A stretch of 64,000 nucleotides of DNA from Streptomyces sulfonofaciens (lineage in GTDB: Bacteria; Actinomycetota; Actinomycetes; Streptomycetales; Streptomycetaceae), in contig NZ_BNCD01000015.1 of assembly GCF_014656295.1 (NCBI RefSeq), forward strand, positions 124,001 to 188,000, written 5' to 3'. Below the pieces are notes generated by a model. That model was not told where the DNA came from, ran no database searches, and saw only the letters and a list, made by a program, of their open reading frames with translations. Shown piece after piece: positions 1-8,093 of this stretch (its first letter is position 1; each line of letters opens with the position of its first letter). The position numbers and the translations under genes are program-made.

Positions 1-488
1 ACGCACGCTCCACCACCGGAGCCCCCTTCGACCTGGACGCCAGCGCCCTGCTCTGCAGCGGCGGCCGCGTCCTCGGCGACGAGTGGTTCGTCTTCTACAA
101 CAACCTCAAGAGCCCCGAGGGCTCCGTGGAGCACACCGGCGACAACCTCACCGGTGAGGGCGACGGCGACGACGAGTCCATCCTGATCGACCTCTCCCTG
201 GTCCCGGCGACCTGCGACAAGATCGTGTTCCCGGTGTCGATCCACGAGGCGGACAACCGCGGCCAGACCTTCGGCCAGGTCAGCAACGCCTTCATCCGCG
301 TGGTCAACCAGTCGGACGGCCAGGAACTCGCCCGCTACGACCTCTCGGAGGACGCCTCGGCGGAGACCGCGATGATCTTCGGCGAGGTGTACAGGTACCA
401 GGGTGAGTGGAAGTTCCGCGCGGTCGGCCAGGGGTATGCGTCCGGCTTGCGGGGTATCGCTCTAGACTTCGGGGTCAATGTTTCGTAA
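1..488 (+). CDS. terD: TerD family stress/tellurite-resistance protein (5' partial)
   Basis: Only the 3' part is in the window: the frame is open from base 3 to the TAA at 486-488, about 161 residues. Visible TerD hallmarks are FDLDASALL, WFVFYNN, the acidic GDDESILIDL stretch that in this family helps bind calcium, and the C-terminal YRYQGEWKFRAVGQGY signature. TerD proteins are cytoplasmic beta-sandwich calcium-binding proteins that work with TerC-type membrane proteins in envelope, metal and phage stress. A DUF475/TerC-like gene starts 71 bp downstream on the same strand, which supports a ter unit. A short GGGGGA/TCCCCC hairpin (504-520) lies in that gap. Only the start is missing; the identification is secure. 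Confidence 0.95.
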   Translation, partial: ARSTTGAPFDLDASALLCSGGRVLGDEWFVFYNNLKSPEGSVEHTGDNLTGEGDGDDESILIDLSLVPATCDKIVFPVSIHEADNRGQTFGQVSNAFIRVVNQSDGQELARYDLSEDASAETAMIFGEVYRYQGEWKFRAVGQGYASGLRGIALDFGVNVS

Positions 489-558
489 AGCCGGGTACGG
501 CGCGGGGGAGAACGTCCCCCAGACTCCGTCCGGGGGGATCCTCACGATTGGGTAGCAA

Positions 559-1707
559 GTGGTTCTGAAAACCTTCGGCTGGTCCTTTGCGATCACCGTG
601 CTCGGCTTGGCCGTGGCCGTGATCTACGGTGGCTGGCAGGCATTCGGGATCGTGGCGATCCTGTCCGTCCTGGAGATCTCCCTGTCGTTCGACAACGCGG
701 TGGTCAACGCCGGTGTCCTGAAGAAGATGAACGCCTTCTGGCAGAAGATCTTCCTCACCGTGGGCGTGCTGATCGCGGTCTTCGGGATGCGCCTGATCTT
801 CCCCGTCGTGATCGTCGCCATCACGGCGAAGCTCAGTCCGATCGACGCGGTCAACCTCGCCCTGACGGACAAGGACCGCTACCAGCACCTGGTGACCGAC
901 GCCCACCCGGCGATCGCCGCCTTCGGCGGGATGTTCCTGCTGATGATCTTCCTCGACTTCATATTCGAGGACCGGGACATCCAGTGGCTGCGCTGGATCG
1001 AGCGCCCGCTGGCCAAGCTCGGCAAGGTCGACATGCTCGCGGTCTGCATCTCCCTCGTGGTGCTCCTCATCGCCTCCATGACCGTCGCCGCCCATGCGCA
1101 CCAGCACGGCGGCATGCATGCCGACAAGGGCCAGACCGTGCTGATCTCCGGCGTGGCGGGCCTGATCACCTACATGATCGTGGGAGGTCTCTCAGGCTTC
1201 TTCGAGGACCGGCTGGAGGAAGAGGAGGAACGCGAGGCGGAGGCCGAGGAGAAGGCCAAGCGCACCGGGACCAAGGTGGACGCGGTGAAGCTGGCCGGCA
1301 AGGCCGCCTTCTTCATGTTCCTCTACCTGGAGGTCCTGGACGCCTCCTTCTCGTTCGACGGCGTCATCGGCGCCTTCGCCATCACCAACGACATCGTCCT
1401 GATGGCGCTGGGCCTCGGCATCGGCGCCCTGTACGTCCGCTCCCTGACCGTCTTCCTGGTCCGCCAGGGCACCCTCGACGACTACGTCTACCTGGAGCAC
1501 GGCGCGCACTACGCGATCGGCGCGCTGGCGGTGCTCCTGCTCGTGACGATCCAGTACCAGATCAACGAGGTCATCACCGGCCTGGTCGGCGTCATCCTCA
1601 TCGCCTGGTCGTTCTGGTCGTCCGTGCGCCGTAACCGCGCTCTGGCAGCGGCCGAGGGAAAAGACGCGACCTCGGATGACGCGGCCGAAGTGTCGTCCGG
1701 GGTCTGA
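559..1707 (+). CDS. DUF475 / TerC-like integral membrane protein
   Basis: 382 residues from a GTG start, with at least eight hydrophobic segments. Two related halves carry the acidic signatures SLSFDNAVVNA (about residues 34-44) and SFSFDGVIGAF (about 263-273), the TerC-like pattern of an Asp in a membrane helix. A charged loop EEEEEREAEAEEKAKR lies between them, and a His-rich AHAHQHGG stretch precedes it. DUF475 proteins are actinobacterial relatives of TerC, probably metal-ion exporters or anchors for TerD proteins. The upstream neighbour is terD and a third ter-type gene follows, so a shared stress unit is likely. There is no good Shine-Dalgarno at the usual spacing (a GGGTAG lies 550-555). 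The family call is secure; the transported ion is not known from sequence. Confidence 0.93.
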   Translation: MVLKTFGWSFAITVLGLAVAVIYGGWQAFGIVAILSVLEISLSFDNAVVNAGVLKKMNAFWQKIFLTVGVLIAVFGMRLIFPVVIVAITAKLSPIDAVNLALTDKDRYQHLVTDAHPAIAAFGGMFLLMIFLDFIFEDRDIQWLRWIERPLAKLGKVDMLAVCISLVVLLIASMTVAAHAHQHGGMHADKGQTVLISGVAGLITYMIVGGLSGFFEDRLEEEEEREAEAEEKAKRTGTKVDAVKLAGKAAFFMFLYLEVLDASFSFDGVIGAFAITNDIVLMALGLGIGALYVRSLTVFLVRQGTLDDYVYLEHGAHYAIGALAVLLLVTIQYQINEVITGLVGVILIAWSFWSSVRRNRALAAAEGKDATSDDAAEVSSGV

Positions 1708-1839
1708 CTCGACCGGTTCCACCGGTGTGACAGCAGGCGGAGTGAGGAACGCTCACTGCGGGGCGGTCATGAGGCATCACCCTCATGCCCGCCCCCGGTC
1801 AGGGTTCCCGCATGGATCATTCAGGGCATTGGGGGCGGC

Positions 1840-2577
1840 ATGTCCTTCTGGGACGGTCTCTGGCGCGGACGCGCGACACAGTTCGAGTCGGGCAGCGCGG
1901 CGAGCAACTCCATCGAACTCACCAAGCGCCACTCGGCGGTGTCGCTGAGCAAACAGGGCGCGGCCAGCGGCAACCTCCGCGTCAACCTCTCCTGGCGCAT
2001 GCGGACGTCCGACTTCGGCAGCCCGGAACACGGCGGCCTGCTGCGGCACCCGTCCAAGCTGTTCAAGCCCGATGTGGTGCAGGCGCACACACAGAGCATG
2101 GTCAACGTCGACCTCGACCTGGGCTGCCTCTACGAACTCTCCGACGGCACCAAGGGCGTCGTCCAGCCGCTCGGTGACTTCTTCGGCGAGCTGAACGCCC
2201 CGCCCTACATCAAGCTCAGCGGCGACGACCGTTTCGGCTCCGGCTCCGGCGAGACCATCTTCATCAACCTCGACCACCGCGAGGAGATCAAGCGGCTCCT
2301 GGTGTTCGTCTACATCTACGACCAGACACCGGCCTTCGACCGCACCCACGCCGTGGTCACCCTCTACCCGAGCAACGGCCCGCGCATCGAGATCGGCCTC
2401 GACGAACGGGCACCGCAGGCCCGCTCCTGCGCCGTCTTCTCCGTCGACAAGGTCAAGGACGAACTGATCGTGCGCCGCGAGGTGAAGTTCGTCTACGGCT
2501 TCCAGGCCGAACTCGACCGCCTGTACGGCTGGGGACTCCAATGGGGGCGCGGCTACAAGTCCAAGACCGGACGCTGA
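1840..2577 (+). CDS. TerD/TerA-like tellurium resistance domain protein
   Basis: 245 residues. It starts MSFWDGLWRGRATQFESGSA and then has a TerD-like beta-sandwich: NLRVNLSWRM, MVNVDLDLGCLYEL, IKLSGDDRFGSGSGE (the acidic loop expected to bind calcium), EEIKRLLVFVYIYD and RSCAVFSVDKV. It lacks the YRYQGEWKFRA signature of classical TerD, so it is closer to the TerA-type branch. No signal peptide or membrane helix is visible, so it should be cytoplasmic. It follows the DUF475 gene by 132 bp; a small ACCGGT...ACCGGT hairpin lies at about 1711-1725 in that gap. It converges on the next ter gene. Family placement is good; the exact biochemical role is inferred from context. Confidence 0.88.
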   Translation: MSFWDGLWRGRATQFESGSAASNSIELTKRHSAVSLSKQGAASGNLRVNLSWRMRTSDFGSPEHGGLLRHPSKLFKPDVVQAHTQSMVNVDLDLGCLYELSDGTKGVVQPLGDFFGELNAPPYIKLSGDDRFGSGSGETIFINLDHREEIKRLLVFVYIYDQTPAFDRTHAVVTLYPSNGPRIEIGLDERAPQARSCAVFSVDKVKDELIVRREVKFVYGFQAELDRLYGWGLQWGRGYKSKTGR

Positions 2578-2655
2578 CCCCGCCCAAGGCCCGATCGTCC
2601 GCACCGGGCGGGAGCACGGCCGTGTGCCCCCGGCACCGTTCCGTCCTGCCGTCCG

Positions 2656-3558
2656 TCAACGGGACACGAACTGCGGGCCCTGCGGCGGCAGCGTGAACGC
2701 CGCCTCATGCCCGCCCACCGGCTGCGGGTAGCCGTACGCGGGCGCCGGACCGGGCGGCACGGCCTGGGTGGGCGCGGCCACCGGCGGAGGACCGGGGTAA
2801 CCGTAGGCCGGGGCCGCGGGAACCGCGGGCATGGCCGGCACCGCGGGTGCCTGGGTGGGCGCGGCCGGCGGATAGCCGTAGCCGGGAGCGGCAGGCGCCT
2901 GGGTGGCGGCAGCGGGTGGATAGCCGTAGGCGGGCGGCGGCACGGAGGAGGTCGCGGCGGTGGCCGGCTGCGGTGGCGGCGCGGGCTCCTGCACAGCCGC
3001 ATCGGCTGCGGCCTCCGACTCGTCCACGGAGATCCCGTAGTCGGTCGCGAGTCCCACCAGGCCGTTCGCGTATCCCTCGCCCAACGCCCGGAACTTCCAC
3101 GCGTCTTGCCGCCGATACAGCTCACCGCAGATCAACGCCGTCTCGGAGCCGGTCTCGGGTGTGACGTCGAAGTAGGCCAACGGCTCACCGGCGGGGGAGG
3201 TGGCGTCGTAGAGAAGTATGCGAAGGCTCTGCACGCGGTCGAAGGCGACATCGTCCGTGGACGCCACCAGCAGCACCCGGTGCACTTCGGGGGCCACGCC
3301 GGTGAGGTCGGTCTGAATGGTGTCGGTCAGCCCCTCGGCATCCCGCTTCTTGCCCAGCCGCCAGACCGCACCCGAGGGGTGGCGGGGCTGGTTGTAGAAG
3401 ACGAAGTCCTCGTCGGACCTCACTCGTCCATCGGAACCCAACAGCAATGCGGAGGCATCGACATCGGGAACACTCCGCCCCGGCGTCCAGCGCAGTACGG
3501 CACGGACCGCCGGGGCCTCCAGCGGAACGTTCGACCCCTTCAGCATCGCCTGTGTCAT
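2656..3558 (-). CDS. TerD family protein with long Pro/Gly-Tyr-Pro repeat tail
   Basis: 300 residues from ATG at 3558 (an earlier in-frame ATG exists at 3594, but MTQAMLKGSNVPL is the usual TerD N-terminus). Residues 1-180 are a TerD domain: PDVDASALLLG, EDFVFYNQPRHP, TDTIQTDLTG and the C-terminal YRRQDAWKFRALGEGYANGL. After about residue 185 comes a disordered Ala/Pro tail with four or five copies of an (A)YGYP element spaced by PPAA-TQAPA-like units, encoded at about 2670-2970. It is convergent with the preceding ter gene and divergent from the lyase gene, so the 3559-3770 gap probably holds two promoters. The tail is unusual for plain TerD and suggests multivalent self-association (inference). 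Confidence 0.92.
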   Translation of the reverse strand: MTQAMLKGSNVPLEAPAVRAVLRWTPGRSVPDVDASALLLGSDGRVRSDEDFVFYNQPRHPSGAVWRLGKKRDAEGLTDTIQTDLTGVAPEVHRVLLVASTDDVAFDRVQSLRILLYDATSPAGEPLAYFDVTPETGSETALICGELYRRQDAWKFRALGEGYANGLVGLATDYGISVDESEAAADAAVQEPAPPPQPATAATSSVPPPAYGYPPAAATQAPAAPGYGYPPAAPTQAPAVPAMPAVPAAPAYGYPGPPPVAAPTQAVPPGPAPAYGYPQPVGGHEAAFTLPPQGPQFVSR

Positions 3559-3699
3559 ACGGTCATCCTGCCTGCTCGGTTCCGGTGAGGACAACGCGGG
3601 GCCCGAGGTCGCCCGAAGGGTGCCGAGCCCTTGTACATGAGACCCCCGAAGAGCGGGGATACGGCAGGGTTACCTGATTTTCCTGAGCTACGGGAACCC

Positions 3700-3726
3700 T
3701 TGACAGGTGCCCCTACGTACTATTAC
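3700..3726 (+). promoter_or_regulatory. possible promoter of the Ter biosynthetic operon
   Basis: A perfect TTGACA (3700-3705) is followed after 15 bp by TATTAC (3721-3726), about 45 bp before the ATG of the lyase gene. Spacing is short for a housekeeping promoter; TACTAT at 3718-3723 gives an even shorter spacer. It is the only promoter-like element in the divergent gap, so it is plausible but unproven. Confidence 0.35.
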
Positions 3727-3770
3727 CGGCCACATTACGTCGACAAGCCTTGGCGATACGGGGAACTCCT

Positions 3771-5069
3771 ATGCGTCACTTCGGGCACATTGCCCCGGAG
3801 ATGCGTGAGCATCTCTTCCACAGGCAACCGCGGCATTTCACCGCCGAAGCCCCGGCTCCCGTCCTGGCCATGGCGCTTGGCGCGACCCTCTACAGTCCCG
3901 CCACACGGCCCCGGCTGGCCGACGACATCATCAAGCAGACCAGGCATGGCGTGATCTCGATGGTGCTCTGCCTGGAGGACTCCATCGACGACGCAGAGGT
4001 CGACGCTGCTGAGGAGAACGTGATCCAACAGCTCAGGGCCCTGTGGGTACGCTCGGCGGACACCGGTACCCCGGCTCCCGGAGCACCCGCGGCCCCCGGC
4101 ACGAGGCGCACTCCAGGAGGCTCCCGCTCGGGCGACGACGCCCCGTCCCCGGGGTCGGCCCGTCTGGCCGGGTCCGCCCGTGGCACCCCGGACGCCGATC
4201 TGCCGCTGCTCTTCATCCGTGTTCGCACCCCCGACCAGATATCCGATCTTGTACACCGCCTCGGCCCCGCCGTGCGGCTGCTCTCCGGATTCGTGCTGCC
4301 CAAATTCACGGAGGAGACGGGTGCCCCCTTCCTGGAGGCGCTGGCCTCCGCCGAGTCCGCCAGCGAACGGCGGCTCTTCGCCATGCCGGTGCTCGAATCA
4401 CCTGAACTCCTGCACCTGGAAACCCGCGCCGAGACCCTGATCGGAATCGCCCGCACCGTCGACAAATACCGTGACCGCGTACTCGCCCTGCGGCTCGGCG
4501 TCACCGACTTCTGCTCCGCCTACGGCCTGCGGCGGCCCCCGGACATGACCGCCTACGACGTACAGATCGTGGCCGCGGTGATCGGCGACGTCGTCAATAT
4601 GCTGGGCCGCGCCGACGGCACCGGCTTCACCGTCACCGGACCCGTCTGGGAGTACTTCCGCCTCCAGGAACGCATGTTCAAGCCCCAGCTCCGCCAGAGC
4701 CCCTTCCTCGGCCGCGCCGAGAACCTTCGCACCGCCCTCATCGAGCACGACCTGGACGGCCTGCTCCGCGAGGTCGCACTCGACCGCGCCAACGGCCTGG
4801 TGGGCAAGACCTGTATCCACCCCTCGCATGTGCTGCCCGTGCACGCTCTGTCCGTCGTCAGCCACGAGGAGTTCAGCGACGCCCAGGACATCCTGCGCTC
4901 CGGCCCGGAGGGAGGAGGCGTCCTGCGGTCCACGTACACCAACAAGATGAACGAGGTGAAGCCGCACCGCGCCTGGGCCGAGCGCACCGTCCAGCGCGCC
5001 GAGGTCTTCGGTGTGGCCAAGGAGAACGTCGGCTTCGTGGAACTGCTCACCGCCGGTCTCGCCGGCTGA
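3771..5069 (+). CDS. HpcH/HpaI aldolase / citrate-lyase-beta-like protein of the Ter operon
   Basis: 432 residues. ATG 3771 gives MRHFGHIAPEMREHLFH and has GGGGA just upstream. The TIM-barrel lyase signatures include MVLCLEDSIDDAEVDAAEEN (metal-binding acidic region), LFIRVRTPDQ, GFVLPKFTEETG, VLALRLGVTDFCSAYG and VGKTCIHPSHV. In published comparative genomics (Anantharaman, Iyer and Aravind) this lyase travels with TerD genes, PRTases and HAD proteins and is predicted to act in making a nucleoside-like metabolite. It leads an operon: 12 bp to the PRTase fusion, which overlaps the HAD gene by 4 bp. Odd feature: about 45 low-complexity Gly/Pro/Ser/Ala residues inserted near residue 95-140, between the LRALW helix and the DLPLLFIRVR strand. 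Confidence 0.9.
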   Translation: MRHFGHIAPEMREHLFHRQPRHFTAEAPAPVLAMALGATLYSPATRPRLADDIIKQTRHGVISMVLCLEDSIDDAEVDAAEENVIQQLRALWVRSADTGTPAPGAPAAPGTRRTPGGSRSGDDAPSPGSARLAGSARGTPDADLPLLFIRVRTPDQISDLVHRLGPAVRLLSGFVLPKFTEETGAPFLEALASAESASERRLFAMPVLESPELLHLETRAETLIGIARTVDKYRDRVLALRLGVTDFCSAYGLRRPPDMTAYDVQIVAAVIGDVVNMLGRADGTGFTVTGPVWEYFRLQERMFKPQLRQSPFLGRAENLRTALIEHDLDGLLREVALDRANGLVGKTCIHPSHVLPVHALSVVSHEEFSDAQDILRSGPEGGGVLRSTYTNKMNEVKPHRAWAERTVQRAEVFGVAKENVGFVELLTAGLAG

Positions 5070-5081
5070 ACCCAGGGACGG

Positions 5082-8000
5082 ATGAACACCGTGGTGTGGT
5101 CGGGAAGATGGGTCGCGGAGCGGCTCGGGATACGGCTTGTGGGCGCTGAGGATGCCCTGGCGGACCGGGGCGGCGTCCGAGCCCGCGGCGCCGTGGGAGC
5201 TGACGGCGGGGTGGGAGCTGACGGTGCCCTTGGACCTGACGGCGGCATCCGGGCCGGCCGTCGCACGGGAGTCGGCAGCCATGGGCGTCCCACCTGCGAT
5301 GTTGCGGGTGCGGGTGCGGGTGCGGGTGCGGGTGCGGGTGCGGGTGCGGGTGCGGATGGCGTGGAGCGGGCAGTGGGCGAGCTGCCGGGGGTCGGGGCGG
5401 ACCCCGATCCCTCCACCGCACGGCTGAGGGAACTCCTCGGGCTCGCGGTGCGGCGCAACCCCAAGCGGGCGCATCTGCTGGTCTCGAACGTCCTGGGCAA
5501 GCACGTCCCCCAGGACCCCACCGTCGTCTGGCGGCACGGCTACGAGCTCGGACTGCGTGTACGCGATCTTCTCGGCGAGGACGAGGCCCGGCGGGCGGTG
5601 GTCCTCGGCTACGCGGAGACGGCCACCGGGCTCGGCCACTCCGTGGCGGACGGCCTGGCCCTGGCCCCGTACCTGCACTCGACGCGCCGCTCCGTGCCCG
5701 GCCTCGCAAGCGCGGGCGGATTCGAAGAAGCACACTCGCACGCCACCTCGCACCTGCTGCTCCCCGAGGATCCCGCCCTCCTGGCGGGCGATGGTCCCTT
5801 GGTGCTCGTCGACGACGAGTTCTCGACGGGCAATACCGTCCTGAACACCATGCGCGCCCTCCACCAGCGCTTCCCCAGGACCCGGTACATGATCGTCGCC
5901 CTTGTGGACATGCGATCCCCGCAGGACCGGGTGCAACTCGCCCACTTCGCCCGGGAGATCGACGCCCGAGTGGATCTGATCGCCGCGGCCCGCGGCACCG
6001 TGCTTCTTCCTGACGGCGTACTGGAGGCGGGCCGGGCCCTTGTCGCCCGGCATGAGACGCCTGAGCGGGACGGGGCGGCGCGTGGGGCCGACGAGGCCCC
6101 GGGAGGCACGGGGGCCGGCTCGGACGATCGGGAGTTGTCCGGCACCGGCCTGGTGCGCGGCGACGGGACGACGGGGCGTGACGGGACCGTACTGGGGACA
6201 GAAGGCGTCGTCCGGGTCGACCTGGAGTGGCCGGGCGATGTTCCGGACGGTGGCCGGCACGGCTTCAGCCCTCGCCACCGCACCGCACTGGAAGCCGCGC
6301 TGCCCCGGATGGCGAGGCGCCTGGCCGGTGCGCTGGAGGATGCCTTTGGAGGAGACCCGCGTGGAGCCGGGCCGGCGGGAGATGTCCTCGGAGCGGCCGA
6401 AGCCCGGGCGAAGGCGGAGCCGCGGGGGAGCCGGACCGCTTCGCCGCGTCCGCGCGTCCTCGTCCTCGGTTTCGAGGAACTGATGTACGCCCCGCTCAGG
6501 CTGGCCGTCGCCCTCCAGGCACACCTCCACGCCGACATCCGCTTCTCCACCACCACCCGCTCTCCGGTCCTGGCGGTCGACGACCCCGGCTACGCCATCC
6601 GCAGCCGTCTTGTCTTCCCCGCCCACGACAACCCGGACGACGGCCCGGGCGAGCGGTACGCGTACAACGTCGCCGGAGCGGGCTTCGACGCCGTGGTGGC
6701 CGTCGTCGACTCGGCCGCCGACACCCCGGCCCTGCACGCCACCCATGGGCTCCTGGCCCAGCTCGCCACCCACACCCCGCACGTCCTGCTGGTCGTCATC
6801 CCCTCCTACGTCCCGACGCTGACCGCAACCGCAACCGCAACCGCAACCGCAACCTCGCCTCCGGCTCCGGCGTTCCGTGCCGGAACACTCTCCGCGCTGC
6901 CGGAGCCACTGCGGGGCCCGGACTTCTCCTCGTACGCGCCCGACGAGGTCGGATGGCTTCTCCAGGACCTTTCCGACACGGAACTTGAGGCCCCGACCGA
7001 AGAACGCGAGGAGGCCATTCAGCAGGGCGGCGCCCACTACGCGGAGTCGCTGCCCGTCGAGTACCAGCCGAGCGCCGCCTACCAGCAGTTGTTCCATGCG
7101 GCGCTTGGAGGCTCGGCCGCCCGGATCGCCGAGGCGGTCGGCACCGTCACCGAGACCGTGCTCGCCGAGCTTCCGGCCCGAGGGGGGCGGGGAAACGGGC
7201 GAAGAGGCGGGCCCCCTCGGCGTCCCGTACTGGTGTCGCTCGCCCGCGCGGGCACCCCGGTCGGAATCCTGATGCGGCGCTGGGCCCGGCACCGCCACGG
7301 CCTGGATCTGCCGCACTACGCCGTCTCCATCGTGCGCGGTCGAGGCATCGACGCCAATGCCCTGCGCTGGCTTGCCGCCCACCACGATCCGTCGGACGTC
7401 GTCTTCGTCGACGGCTGGACCGGCAAGGGCGCCATCACCCGTGAACTCGCCGAGGCACTCGACGCGTTCAGGGAGAGCGACGGGATCGTCTTCGACCCGC
7501 AGGTCGCGGTGCTCGCCGACCCCGGCTCCTGCGTGCGAACCTACGGCACCCGGGAGGACTTCCTCATTCCCTCGGCCTGCCTCAACTCGACGGTCTCCGG
7601 GCTGGTCTCGCGCACCGTGCTCCGCGCAGACCTCGTGGGGCCGGACGACTTCCACGGCGCCAAGTTCTACCGCGAGCTGTCCTCCGCCGATGTGTCCCAC
7701 GACTTCCTGGACGCCGTCTCCGCGCGCTTCGACGAGAGCGGCGACGCGGTCGACCGGCGCGTGCAGCAGATTCTGTCCGCCGACCGGGCCCCCACCTGGG
7801 AGGGCTGGGCCGCCGTCGAGCGGATCAGCAAGGCATACGGCATTCATGATGTGAACCTCGTCAAACCGGGAGTTGGTGAGACCACCCGAGTACTTCTGCG
7901 CCGGGTGCCCTGGAGGGTCCTCGCGCGTCGCGGAACCGGAACCGACCTCGATCACATTCGCTTGCTCGCGGAACAGCGAGGCGTTCCCATCGAGGAAGCG

Positions 8001-8093
8001 GACGACCTTCCCTACATCTGTGTCGGACTGATCCACCCGCGCTTCACCCGCGGCGCCACCGGAGCCGACGGCCGGGCGGTGGTCGGTCCATGA
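5082..8093 (+). CDS. Single-chain PRTase_2-TRSP-StiP/PRTase-PELOTA protein of the Ter nucleoside pathway
   Basis: 1003 residues. Order: residues 1-25 and about 110-320, a phosphoribosyltransferase with the PRPP loop VLVDDEFSTGNT (about 240-251); about 365-580, a TRSP domain with the diagnostic STTTRSPV (about 489); about 611-905, a StiP/PRTase_1 region beginning GPDFSSYAPDEVGWLL, with VFVDGWTGKGA (about 774) and the Cys motif SACLNSTVSG (about 830); about 920-1000, a PELOTA-like RNA-binding domain ending YICVGLIHP. In most genomes these are two genes (PRTase-TRSP and StiP-PELOTA); here they are one frame. The linker at residues 581-591 is a Thr-Ala tract from a hexamer repeat. A second Ala-Gly tract sits in an N-terminal insertion of about 85 residues. 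Between lyase and HAD genes, it should make or transfer a ribose-containing stress metabolite (inference from family context). Confidence 0.9.
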   Translation: MNTVVWSGRWVAERLGIRLVGAEDALADRGGVRARGAVGADGGVGADGALGPDGGIRAGRRTGVGSHGRPTCDVAGAGAGAGAGAGAGAGADGVERAVGELPGVGADPDPSTARLRELLGLAVRRNPKRAHLLVSNVLGKHVPQDPTVVWRHGYELGLRVRDLLGEDEARRAVVLGYAETATGLGHSVADGLALAPYLHSTRRSVPGLASAGGFEEAHSHATSHLLLPEDPALLAGDGPLVLVDDEFSTGNTVLNTMRALHQRFPRTRYMIVALVDMRSPQDRVQLAHFAREIDARVDLIAAARGTVLLPDGVLEAGRALVARHETPERDGAARGADEAPGGTGAGSDDRELSGTGLVRGDGTTGRDGTVLGTEGVVRVDLEWPGDVPDGGRHGFSPRHRTALEAALPRMARRLAGALEDAFGGDPRGAGPAGDVLGAAEARAKAEPRGSRTASPRPRVLVLGFEELMYAPLRLAVALQAHLHADIRFSTTTRSPVLAVDDPGYAIRSRLVFPAHDNPDDGPGERYAYNVAGAGFDAVVAVVDSAADTPALHATHGLLAQLATHTPHVLLVVIPSYVPTLTATATATATATSPPAPAFRAGTLSALPEPLRGPDFSSYAPDEVGWLLQDLSDTELEAPTEEREEAIQQGGAHYAESLPVEYQPSAAYQQLFHAALGGSAARIAEAVGTVTETVLAELPARGGRGNGRRGGPPRRPVLVSLARAGTPVGILMRRWARHRHGLDLPHYAVSIVRGRGIDANALRWLAAHHDPSDVVFVDGWTGKGAITRELAEALDAFRESDGIVFDPQVAVLADPGSCVRTYGTREDFLIPSACLNSTVSGLVSRTVLRADLVGPDDFHGAKFYRELSSADVSHDFLDAVSARFDESGDAVDRRVQQILSADRAPTWEGWAAVERISKAYGIHDVNLVKPGVGETTRVLLRRVPWRVLARRGTGTDLDHIRLLAEQRGVPIEEADDLPYICVGLIHPRFTRGATGADGRAVVGP
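5304..5354 (+). repeat. hexanucleotide tandem array (GCGGGT)8 inside the PRTase gene
   Basis: Eight perfect GCGGGT copies plus a partial one encode an (Ala-Gly)8-Ala tract at about residues 75-91. The unit is two codons long, so copy-number change keeps the frame. It lies in an insertion between the N-terminal WVAERLG helix and the first conserved core helix LLGLAVRRNPKRAHLL, where it would be tolerated. Confidence 0.97.
6822..6854 (+). repeat. hexanucleotide tandem array (ACCGCA)5 at the PRTase/StiP junction
   Basis: Five perfect ACCGCA copies plus ACC encode a (Thr-Ala)5-Thr tract immediately before the StiP-like half. It marks the point where the two normally separate proteins are joined. 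Confidence 0.97.

Noticed and set aside
5304..5354. CRISPR-like array
   Set aside because: Perfect 6-bp tandem units without spacers; the other arrays (6822, 18334, 22050) are simple tandem repeats as well. No CRISPR or cas gene in the window.
4398..8036. 1212-codon open frame antisense to the PRTase fusion gene
   Set aside because: It mirrors the GC-biased codon pattern of the real gene, has no domain and includes an Arg/Thr run from the hexamer array; the sense frame has full motif support.
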